From: Aptenodytes patagonicus
Taxonomy: Eukaryota; Chordata; Aves; Sphenisciformes; Spheniscidae
DNA length: 64,000 nt
Assembly (NCBI RefSeq): GCF_965638725.1
Contig: NC_134952.1
Location: forward strand, 61,916,065 to 61,980,064
Direction: 5' to 3'
This document shows positions 22,586-33,600 of the stretch, piece by piece (position 1 is the first letter of the stretch; the number at the start of each line of letters is the position of its first letter). The notes under the pieces were generated by a model. That model did not search any database. It saw only the letters and a program-made list of their open reading frames with translations, and was not told the DNA's origin. The position numbers and the translations under genes were made by a program.

Positions 22586-24039
22586 CCTTTGGATATCTCA
22601 GCAGGGTATCTGGATATCCTCTGTTGCTGTACTCTTCCCCCCCCCCCCCTTCCCCCCCACTCCTGTTGCTCTCAGTCTGCTCCGTATCAGCCTCAGCCAG
22701 AGAACTCGTCCCTGGTGAGAGGTGGGGAAAAAGCAGCACCTTGAAGAGGAAGTCTCTGTACTTAACTTTTAGGTCAGTGCACACCGCCGACTCTTTGCTT
22801 GGTGTGTGGTCATGGGGGGAACCAGGCTGCATAGATTAAAAGGATCTTTTCCTTTACAGCATGCTCCTTGGGTTTGCTCAAAGGGAGACATTCAAATGAT
22901 GAGCATGCTGGTACAAAAGTGCATCATTACTGTGATGGGTGTCACCTGAACGTCATGGCGGAAAAGCCTGCTTTTTATGGCTTAGAGCACTGGACTTTCA
23001 TGGGCTGCTGCCAGGGGGGAGGCTGCTCTCAGCTGCCTCTGAAAGAATACTTAACTTTTTCATTGGGAGCATGGATTACCTTTGAGACTATCAGAGTTGA
23101 ACTTTTTTAGCAAATGGCTAGGGGAATTACAGGACACTAAAAATAATATTGGAAATAAATCTACCTATGGTTGTTTATAACTGGCAGGGATAAATCAACT
23201 TCGCAACATGCATGTAGGAAGATGACTTTCATGATGAAAGAGCTAATATACCAAAGCCTTTAAAGAAATTGTGGAGGGAGATGGTAGTTCAGGAATGAAA
23301 TGTTGGCCGTGATGAAATGAGGGGTGAAATTTCCAAGTTCACAGAACCATGACATTTAACTTAGTTTCTGGCCTTCCCCTTAGCAGTCAGAAAGAATAGG
23401 GATGACAAGACTTCATGTTTTGATGCTGGTTGCTACTGAATGCAAAGCAAACATTATATAAAAAAAAAAAGGCTTGTTTTTTGTTGAACATCTTAATGGC
23501 CTTTTCTGTTTCTCAGCTGTGTGTAGGTGTGAGTACATAATTAGCTGGTAAGGAGATCTGGGCTAGATCAGATAGCTGCCAACCAACTCTAGCAGAAGAG
23601 GCGTTCAGCCCTATGTGTGAAAGTAAATTCTCCATGTGATCTCTAAACATGGCTGGGGACAGGTACGTGTTCTCAGATTTTGGCTAAATTGGAGATTTTG
23701 TACATGTTCTCTATTGATTGTGTTTAAATGGCAGAATTCAACTTTGCTGTTCAATGTTGCAGAAAAGCTAATGAACATGGGTACCTGCACCTTCGCTTGG
23801 CAAGGCTGATGACGAGCCAGCACTTAGTCCACTGCTTGCCAGTGTGTGACAAAAAGCATTATTTAAGATTGTATTTTTCGGCTGTCTTTTGCAGATACTG
23901 TAAGACACTGAGGATATTCTGGAGTTATGTTCTCAAGCAGTTGTTTTCACTCGTTGTTGAGTTCTTCACTAATGTTTTAAAGAAAAAATTGCAATCCCCC
24001 GTGGTGACTGTAGATGTTTTGTAGCGTTTAGAAACCCGA
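22586..24039. other. Divergent intergenic interval between STAP1 and CENPC
   Basis: It should contain the STAP1 promoter and 5' UTR on the - strand. No TATA box is clear. A C13-TT-C7 run (22637-22658) lies 52-73 nt upstream of the STAP1 ATG. The rest, 22.7-24.0 kb, is ordinary AT-balanced sequence without recognised elements. CpG density rises sharply only after ~24.03 kb. Confidence 0.6.
22637..22658 (-). repeat. Homopurine G-run upstream of STAP1
   Basis: On the STAP1 sense strand this is G7-AA-G13, within the presumed 5' UTR or core promoter. It could form a G-quadruplex. It is also a likely spot for sequencing or assembly length error. Confidence 0.8.
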
Positions 24040-24640
24040 GGATTTGAACTGGCGTTTCCCCTGAGGGAAAGACGAACGGTACTGCCGCCCGCCAGCTCTC
24101 CTCAGGGAAGGAACAGCTGCTCTGAGGCGGTAAAGAGGCCGGGGGCGGGGAGGAGGGAGCCGCTGGCTCCTGCGCAGGCGCGACAACGGCCCGCGGTGGG
24201 GCGCGCGCGCAAAGCTGCCGCCCTCGTTGGCGCGCGGCGGCCGCCGACCAATGGGGCGGGGGGAAGGGGGCGTGGCGGGGGCGCTGCCTGTCGCCGGTAC
24301 GCGCGCGCAGCGGGAAGGCGCCCGAGGTTTGAAAGCGGCGGGGGCGACGGCCTGGCCGCGTCCCGCGGCCGGGGTGTCTTCGTCCTCGTCGCGGCGACCC
24401 GGGATGGCGGAGGCCTTGGTGAGAGAGCGCGGGCGCGGGGGAAGGGGCGGGAGGAATGGGGATGTGTTGGGGGCAGCGACCGTTCCCTTCTGTAACACTC
24501 GGGGTGCGGCCCTCTCCTCAGTGCGCTCCTGAGGGGCGGGCGGGCCCGCGGGGCCGTCCTTCCGCCCCTGACGGCGCGGTGAGGCTCGGGGAGTCCCCCG
24601 CTTCCCCCTGAGAAAAGCGGGGCCGGTGTTAGTGCTCTGC
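24040..24640. promoter_or_regulatory. CENPC: CpG-island promoter of CENPC
   Basis: This is the only strongly GC- and CpG-rich block in the window, surrounding the CENPC start codon. It contains CCAAT at 24248-24252 followed by a GC box (GGGGCGGGG, ~24254-24262), an E2F-like GCGGGAA at 24310-24316 and a CHR-like TTTGAA at 24328-24333. The start-codon context GGGATGGCGGAGG resembles a YY1/TISU-type initiator element. There is no TATA box. Confidence 0.8.
24404..24418 (+). CDS. CENPC: CENPC first coding exon (MAEAL)
   Basis: Only five codons, in the middle of the CpG island, ending at donor GTGAGAG. The next exon continues [12 protein letters not shown]. Human CENPC has a similarly short start before HLKNGYRRRFC, which supports both the ATG and the donor. 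Confidence 0.88.
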
Positions 24641-27600
24641 TCTCCCTCTTGGCCTCGGTTGCTGGCACAAACACTTCTGCTCTGAGGGCTTGTCTGTTGG
24701 GAGCCCCCGTTTCCCTTAGGCTGCCTGCAGCTGCGCCTGTCGCTCGTCTCTGGAGATCTTCCTTTCACGGGTTAGCGTGTAAAGAACCGGTGACTCTTGC
24801 CTAGACATGCTAGAGACGTACGTATCTTTCTCCTGCCGTCCTCTGTCAGAGGTACACGGGGGTCTTAAGTTTTAAAAGCTCTTTATGTGTAGCGGGGTAT
24901 GAACATAACAATAAATAACTGTTAAGAGCTCTTTTAGATCCATTACAGGAATTTTTCATTTTCTTATATGAAGGGTTGCTTGCTGGTTGATTATACTGCA
25001 CTCCACTGTAAGGGGAAGAAGTTTAAGCCCGAGGCACTGATTTGCTGTAGAGTATGGTTCTGCGCTGTTTCTGAAGTGATGACTTTTGGTCAGTCATTTT
25101 CCCGTGTGACCTAGAGTTTTTTCCTGCCATTTTAAGCTGATGTTGAAAATTTGCAGTGGAATAAATCCTTATGTGGTTTTAGTTATTTTTATTACCAGAA
25201 TTAGTATCCAAAGAGGAATCACAAAGAAGTGCAAAGTAATGTCAGGATGGCAAACTTAGGAGAAATGTGCTGAATTCTGTTGTATTAGGACTAGATAATC
25301 ACCACACTGCACATATATTGTTTTTCAGCTAAACGTTTAGAATTTTTTTGAGACATTTTCTTGTCACATCGATGAAAAACTGTACTCTGCTTAGCTCTTT
25401 AATTTTTCTTGACTTGTCCATCCTTCCTGGTTTTATCCTCTACAGTCTTTGCCTGTTCCCAGCTCAGTAGGCTTTATTTCATTTGTTGGCATAGAAAGTA
25501 GCGCTGATAAAATACTGTCGTTTGACTTGTTACTGCTCTAGTTGTGGTAATAGATGACTGGAGTCGTGTCTGCTATTCGAATGACTTTGATTATACTTGA
25601 ATCCCAAGTATATGAGGAAGTGCTGGGAGTTAATCGAGACCGTAGTTTTACCATGGAACAGCTGATGTGCTCTCACTGCCTGTCAACGTGGTCTTGCCTG
25701 TGATAAACATAGGGTAAGAATTCACAGAGCAGCGGATGTGTTGTAAGGTTATGTCCGAGCTTGCTTTATGGTAGTTCATTCCCTTTCCTTACTTGAAAGA
25801 TTATTTCTGAAAGTCATCACAGAAATGTTAACCAAATCCTTAGATTTTCTGTGATTTCTGTCATGTAAGTCTCCTGTACGTGTCTCTGACTTTAAATGCA
25901 AGAGATGCTTGATGGTTCTTGAGGAAAGCTGAATTTCTGGCTGTTGTTACAGGGGTTGTAGCTACTGCGGCGTTCTAAGAAAAACAGAGCTGTAGTAACT
26001 CCCACTAGTTTCAGATGGATCAAGAATCCTCAAGACTTGCTTACATGAGAAATTGGAGTTTGGTCGCTTATTTGTTTGTCTGTCGAGTGTCACAATGCTT
26101 AGTAAAAATTGATTCTTATTTCTTCACAGAATCATTTTAAAAAAGACTACAGAGCAAGATTCTGCCACGGAGGAGGGTAACTTACATTTAAAACTTTATT
26201 CTTGGATATGACTGTTTGGAAGACTTATGTTGATTTTTGTCCAAGAGCTTAATGTCAAAACTATTGGGTGTATCTTATTAAACTAACCATACGATGTTTC
26301 CCAAACTTCTTGTATTTCTTAGTGGTGGGAGGAGCAAATTGTGCTGGGGGACAAAGCACCAAGGATTTCTTTTGTATTCCTTGCTGAGGCAGCAGACTGT
26401 GGTGTAGCTATACCTGAACTACTCCTAACTAGGCTGCCTGAGCGCGGAAGCAGTAGTCTGTGCAAACATTTTGCCCTTCAAGAGGTAGAGAAATGAAGCC
26501 CATGCAGAGTTGTAGCTTATTTGGCCCTTGCTGGTAAATGTTAGAGATGAGTTTGAGTATTTGCAGTGCTGTAGCTTTCTTTAAAGGCATGTCAGAAGTC
26601 CATGAGCTTTTTGTTACTGGAATCTGTTTTTAGACATGCATTTCATGAGCTTACCAAATCTGCCAAATTACCTGTCTTGAAAGGTGTATAATAATCATTA
26701 TGGGAGAAGTACTCCATGGCTTTTCTCTTGTTATTTTGGTTTTGATCAACATGGTCTGGCTAGTAGATCACTTCTGCTGTTTTCATTTGTCCTGGGGAGG
26801 TTTGAAATAGTAATCCAAGCAGCTGAGCTGTTCGCTTGCTTATGGATTTGTTACCTCAAGCCAATTCTGGCTGCTGAAACTTTTGTAGAAGCACAGAATA
26901 ACTGTGGATAAGTGGTAGAAAGAGAAGCAGAGGGTGACTCCTTGTATGAAGGGATAGATGTGCAGCCTACACCTTTCATTTCTGGGTCTGCTGAGGCTGG
27001 ATCACTGTGCAGGCAACATTACTTGAGGACTGATTTTTTAAAAATTTATTTATTTCAAGCGAGAATCTTTATTCATCCCAAAGCTTTTACTTGAGGGCTG
27101 TTGCAGTAGTTGTATGTTTTCTTTTATGTAGAGAGATTTCTTCATTCTCATCATATTCGGTGACAGTGGGGCTTTTTCTCCTGGAATCCTTATTTAGACA
27201 AGTTTCTTTGCAGATATCTGTGCATGGAAATGGTAGGTAAAATATATTAAAGTTGGGACTAGTGGAAATAATAATTAAAATATTAAGTAATAAGAACTTT
27301 ACTACTTTTATATTGCTGGGATAGGAACATTTAGTATTTCTGATTGAAAATATTTTTTTCCCCTCTTCTTTCTAGAAATAAGATTGATGTACAGCCAGGT
27401 CAAAATGTACTGAAACTCATACAGGATTGTTTCGAAAGTAAGCGTTTATTTGGTGTTTTGCTTAATTTGTTGGTTAAAGAAAAAAATAATTTTTTCCTTG
27501 TATTATATTTAGTAATAAATAAATAGAAATAAAAAATAGAGATAAAATGGATAAAAATAAAGTCTTTCTCACAGTCTTCTAAAAGCACCCCAATCCCAGC

Positions 27601-30600
27601 TGCTTAAAACTGTGTCTTAGCTGTCTTATAAAGGTAATCTTTTTCCCAAGTAGCTGGTTTCTTTCTTGTTTGGATTTTTGTGACCTTAACAAGCTTTAGC
27701 AACTTGTTAAAATAATTGAAACTTGGACAATTCCAAGAATACCTTATTTATAGGTTTTTCTTTATAGGTTGTGGCGGTGATCTTACAATAAGCTCTCCAA
27801 GTGCAACCCGTTGCTCAACTCCTATTGTCAGAAATGAGGAGAGGACTTCAATACAGAGCCAAAGGGTAAGTTAGTTATGGCAGTGTCACAATGTAGCATT
27901 GGGTACAGTTTTACTTGGGTACAAGTTTAGTTCTGTAGGATTTAGTTGTGTATGAGTGTTGAATGAATAAGCTCCATATGTCACTTGTATTAGTATATAG
28001 GCTATAATTTAACCTTCTGTAATAGTTGTTGGTAATTTTTTTTCTTAGTTTGTTGTGCTCTAATAGTAAATATTCTATAACTAGATTTATTTAATAGCTT
28101 ATTTTCTTGAGTTTTTGCTAATGAAAGCTTTTTCAGCTTTTTGTCCAGGATAGTTAAATTTCTCATGGTCTCAGGTTGAAGCACACTGCCTTATAACTGG
28201 TGGTGGGTATGGCTGTCTTGGACTCCATTGGGGTTGGTTTCAGTCACTTTGCCAGATATATGGACACAGTTGTTGGCTATCTGATGGATAGTAAAATTGA
28301 AAGATGATTCTTGTAAAAAGCAGATTGTCAACTCCTGATAAACAGCTACCTGTACAGTAATTTATATATCTGTAACTGTTGAAGAGTGGAAACAAGTTGA
28401 AGGACTTGTTAACGCGCTGTCTGAGACGATGCCAATAATCTAGTTTGTATATTTAGTTTTAATATTTTGATTCTAGTAGTTTTTTTGTAAAAACAGGATA
28501 TTCTATTAAAGGCAGTGTTGAGAACAGGCATCCTCTATAAAGGTGTTTGTTTACTTTAGTCTGATGTTAGAATACCATATAATCTCAAAGTAATTCTTGC
28601 AAAACCTCAGCCGGACTTAATAAAGGTGAATTAAATTGTTTAAATTAATTCATTCTAATGAAAATAGTAAATAGCTTGCCTGTGGACTAGCAGGATGTCT
28701 GTTCAAAGCTGCAAATTGATTTTTACTGTACATGCTGTTTTACCTGTTGTTTGAAATTTACAGTTAGTTTTAGAAAGTCTTACGTAATAGAACATTGAAG
28801 TGTTTAGTTAAAATAGAACTGTGCTCTAAATGAGTAAGAATTAAGAGAAGGAAGTTATATCGTGTTCTGTAGAAATTTATATTCCTGTCAAAATACTTTT
28901 GCTTTATCAAATATTTTACTTTGTCTCATTATTTGTTATCGACTATGACAACCAAAGGCAGAGTTAACTAACTCTGTGAAAAGAGCCTGTAATTCTGCAG
29001 AGTCCTTACCTGCATCACCACTAAAAAGAGTCAGCAGCAGAGGTTGGTAGCACTATTACTGAATTAAGTTTTTTTGGTGATTATTTCTTGGGAATTTGTA
29101 AGGTTTTGAGTAGAAGAATTAAACCTATTCTATATATATGGCAGGATGGTCACGTGAATCACCCCTGGAGCCTGCAATACACGATTACGTAGCTGATTCT
29201 AAAAAAACAAAGTCTCCTGTGTCTAAAAGAGAAACAAATAATATATTAAAAGATGTTGAAGCACTATGCAAAAGTCCTGCCATGTCTTCGGACCCTGAGG
29301 ATGATCATGGGTCTGTTGGATCACCTCTTCTTGTGGAGGAAGTGAAAAGTTCTCCTGTACATATGTAAGTAGAGTTGAATGTGGTGGTGGTGTCATGTCC
29401 CCCGTGACTCCCCCCTCCCAACCCCCTAGGGTAAATTAATACAGTGGTTTCAATCATTTATGAGTTTGGATTGTGAACTCATAAAAAATAATTCCAAGCT
29501 TTTTAGAAAATTTCCATATCTGGGTTTAGAAAGGGCAGAATTGTTTTTTATTAAATATTCTGGTGATAAGGGTTAATTCTCAAAAGTGCAGTACCCAAGT
29601 GCAGGAAGCCTGTCAGAATAGATTTGAACTGCTTTTTTGCAGGCAAGTGCCCCAAATTATCAGCTTCTCAGATAGTCTAGACTTTTTCAGTGAATCCTAT
29701 TGACAGTGTTGATCTTAAAAGTTAACAAAGAATTTGTTAAAGCAGAGATGAGCAGTCATTGTTCCTCTCACCCTGAATATACAAATGTTTTATACAAAGT
29801 AGAACAACTTCAGTTGTGATCATTATCTCCTCTTTGGAAAATTTGAAGCCAGCTGCAATAGCGGCCAGTCCCAGCTACAGTTCTGCTTTCCTGGAGGACT
29901 GAATTTCCGGGGTAGATCATAGAGAGGGACTGACACTGATCTCATTGACTCCCGTTGATGGAGTGAGATTGGAAAGAGAGTGCACCTAGGGTCTAGGAAA
30001 CCTGACAATTTCTGAAGCACATTCTCCTAAAATTAGGAATTTGTCTTGCTGAGCAGCCCTCGCTTTGATCAAGTGTTACAAGCGGACCCCATGTTGCCTC
30101 TTGATTTGGACACTTGCTACTATGCTGGGATGTAGTACCGCTAACCTGTGTTCCAGCAAATTACCAAATGGAAGCTCATTCATAAGAAGTGAGACACTGT
30201 CAGCAGGAGAAAATGAGCATCTGTCCATCCACACGATACTTTAATGTGCACTCAGGATTTATAGCATCATATTTGAATGCTGTTTCTCATACATAGATTA
30301 CATTTTGATGACCAAAATACTCCTGCTGCAGTGAAGAGCCACGTGGAAGTTGAAAATTTGGAAGGACCTCAGAATGGGAGGGATGAGCAGGTTGTTCTCG
30401 TGCAAGGAACAGAACGTATTGCTACGCCTTCTGTACAGAAAGAGAAGTCTTTCTCTTCGGTTGTCTTAGCAGCTGTAGCAAAAGGAACACTTGGAAAAAG
30501 GTTTGTTTTGAGGCTTAATATGGAACATAATTTGCTAGTAAAATAACCCAGTCCTGAAGTACTGGAGCAACATCCTTTTATCTATAAACATGGTCTGGGA

Positions 30601-33600
30601 GAATGTTTTGGGATAGTCCAACTTTACTGAAAAATGCCGTTTGAGAAAGGGTTTGAATAGTTGTTTCATAGTTTTGTGCTGTTAGGATTTAACAGTGCTG
30701 TTGCTTTTGTCTGCTAGTAAAATAGTATGTAGCTGTTGAATAGTGTTTCAGATTGAGTCTGGGATGTTGTGATAGGTAGGTTGGAGGGTTCAGGAAAACC
30801 TTATGTGATTCTGAAGTTCACAGTGATCAAGCAGTCTTTTTCAGAGCTAATATGGATCTGACCAGTTAGATAGGAAGTTGACTATCCAGCATCTGAGAAA
30901 TAATGCGGTGTGAATATGACGCCAAAGCAAGGAGAAGCATGCCTTGTGCTCTTTTTGGAAGCTAAAGGGCAATGAATGATTAAATTGATAATAATTCTTC
31001 TGAGGAATGTCCTGTAGCATGCTTAGGTGTTCTAGAGTCACCACTAGATTTGCAAGATTGAAAGTCAATTTTTTTTCCCCCAAAATGATGTGAATACTTT
31101 GTCCTTCCTTTCTTTAGGTATTCAGCCTCTATATCACCACCATCACCTCCTCCTGTGAAAGATCAAGATATAGAAATAGAAAATGAATGTGAATTTTTAA
31201 TTGATGAATCAGATGGTGTATCTTTTAATTCTTGGTTTTCAATACCCCGTAAGAACAAAAAATCAAAAAAAGATGGCTCTGCAACTCCTTTTCCTAAATC
31301 TCAGCCCTCTGAAAAGGAGAAGACAGAGAGTAAGAAAGGCAAGAACAGAAAAGTACAGGTTGAAGCACTTACTAAACAGAAAATGGATGATTTGGATGTC
31401 AGAGTACATGACTTCAAAGGAACATCAGAATCAGATCCAGTCTCTAACAGTGAAGGAAAGGTCCTTAAATCTCAAAGGCAAAACAGTACTCATATGGGTA
31501 AGTTATTTAACAGGTCTGCAGACTTCTCCTTCCAGGTCATATTACTGGATTTTTTTGTGGTGGTTTATTGGGAAATAAGGATAAAGTAGATGAGAGACAT
31601 TAATGGATTCCTAACTGATGTTTCAGTTGCACAGTTAGGTTTGGGTGTATACAAGGCAGTGAGACAGAGCGTCTTCACTCTTTTTTTTTTTTTCTTTTCC
31701 CTTCCCCCCACACCCCCCAAAAAAAAAAAAATTAAGTTAGCAGTGTTGCCTTTTCTTATGAGCAGACAAAGAAGGTAGGTACCCACAAGCTTTTGCTCCT
31801 CCGTCGAAAGATTAAGATATGTGCTTTGAACTGGAGGGAGTCAGTTTTTAGGAATTATTTGAGAAGGGTTTTGTAGCAGGAAGCACTGAAAACTGGAAAG
31901 CAGATTGAATGTTACATTTCTGCCCTTTTTTTTCTGCTAGGAAATACTGGAAGTACACCAAAAATTCTGTTTTGAATTTTTCGTACACTATAGTTCAGAG
32001 AAAGCTTTCTTTTAAGCATCAGGGAAAAATCTGGCTTTGTGATACTTTTTTGTTTCTTTTTTTGATTCTTTGGTTTATTTTTATGTGTTCAGATGTCAAC
32101 ATGTATCTTCAGGTTTAATGGGAAAAGGTGTTAATGTCCAAGTGTTTTGTGTATTGATAGGAAAGACTAAAAAGGATGCACTTAGGCAAGGCTCTCCAAA
32201 CCAGAAAAAGGACATGTCGTGGAAACCAGAAGTTGAAGAACTGATACTGTCACAGTCTGGATTGGAAACAAAAGCATCTGATGCAGAACAATGTAAAACA
32301 AGGGTGACGCCAAGTGAGGATTTGCCTATGCCCTCAGCTGGGCATCAGCAAGAGCGGACTGTGTCTCCAAAAAAGAATCTCAAGTCTTCCAAGTACGTGC
32401 AGTCAGCTTCAAAAGCTTCTCAGCATTTAGTTCACAAGAAACAAACTGCTAAGCAGAAAGTTCCAAAAGATGCAGTAGCTAAGAGACTGGCAGAAAGTCC
32501 GGGGACGAAGCTTAAAAAATCTGGCAAGAATAGTAGTAATAAAAAACGTCAGTTACAAAGAGAGGAGAGTTCTGACAGTGAACCTGGTGAAGAAGAGCTT
32601 GAAAGAGAGCCTGTAAAATTGAATGAAGTGTTTACCTCACCCCTGCATCAGAAATTACAGGCTTCCGTGATTCAGAAGTTGGCTAAGTCTGAAAAGCCTA
32701 AAAATGTATTGCACACATTGGAGTCACTTGGTGGTGCAAATAACAAAACTCCTGTAAAAGCACTACAGCATCTCATAGACAGTGTGAAGAATTCTGAAAA
32801 GAAACTATTGTCAGCTAAGTCTTCAGGGAAGATACCCAAAAAGATTCATCGCAGAACCAGTAAAGGTGTTTGCTCAAACCCTGAGGACACGGAGTCTCAA
32901 ACGGACTCTGACAGCTCTTCTGTACAGGACATGGCAAGAAAAAAACAGAAGTTATCAGATGTAGAAATAAAAAGTAACAGAAGAAAACGTAACACGCAAC
33001 ATGGACTACAGTAAGCTTTTTATGTAATTCCTTACAAGTGTGGTATAACTTGGTAGATAATTAAACACATCTTGTTAACTTTTAAGCAGTAATGGCCCAA
33101 TTGAACTATGACAGTTTCAGACTGGTGAATAGCAAATAGAGAAACCAAGTGGTGTGATCAACATCCTATTCTCACAGGTGGGTGCCAAATCTAATGTTTG
33201 CTTCTACATAAGGAAACTTGCGCTGGAATTTTTAAAGTGTTCTTTTGAGACCTGAGTAGCAGATCCAATTTAAAAACAAAAAAAAAGGACAAAAAAAGAC
33301 ACACATGCGCACACAACCTCACCACCCGTAGAATAACTTCAGTGTCAGGTTTGTTACTTTGCTTATAAATTGTCCTTAAACCACAACAAAAATGGAGAAA
33401 ATAGTGTTTAATTGTTCAGCTATATTTATTTTTGTGGAAGTAACTTTACTAATGATTGATAATCAAAAGAGGAAGTTTCTTTAACCAGTCTGAGTTTTCA
33501 ATCTTTTTTCAATCTGTTCTTTGCATTGCTTTTTAAATTTTTTTTAAAAATGTCTTTTTTTATGGTTCTGTTCAGTACATACAATTGTTGACCTACAGGT

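Noticed and set aside
24028..24768. 246-codon open frame on the - strand over the CpG island
   Set aside because: Proline/arginine-rich low-complexity translation caused by GC-rich promoter DNA with few stop codons; no domain, and it lies antisense to the CENPC start.
33011..33014. Short CENPC form ending by read-through of exon 9
   Set aside because: The stop directly overlaps a good GTAAGC donor and the downstream exons encode the essential CENP-C motif and cupin, so splicing is the simple reading.
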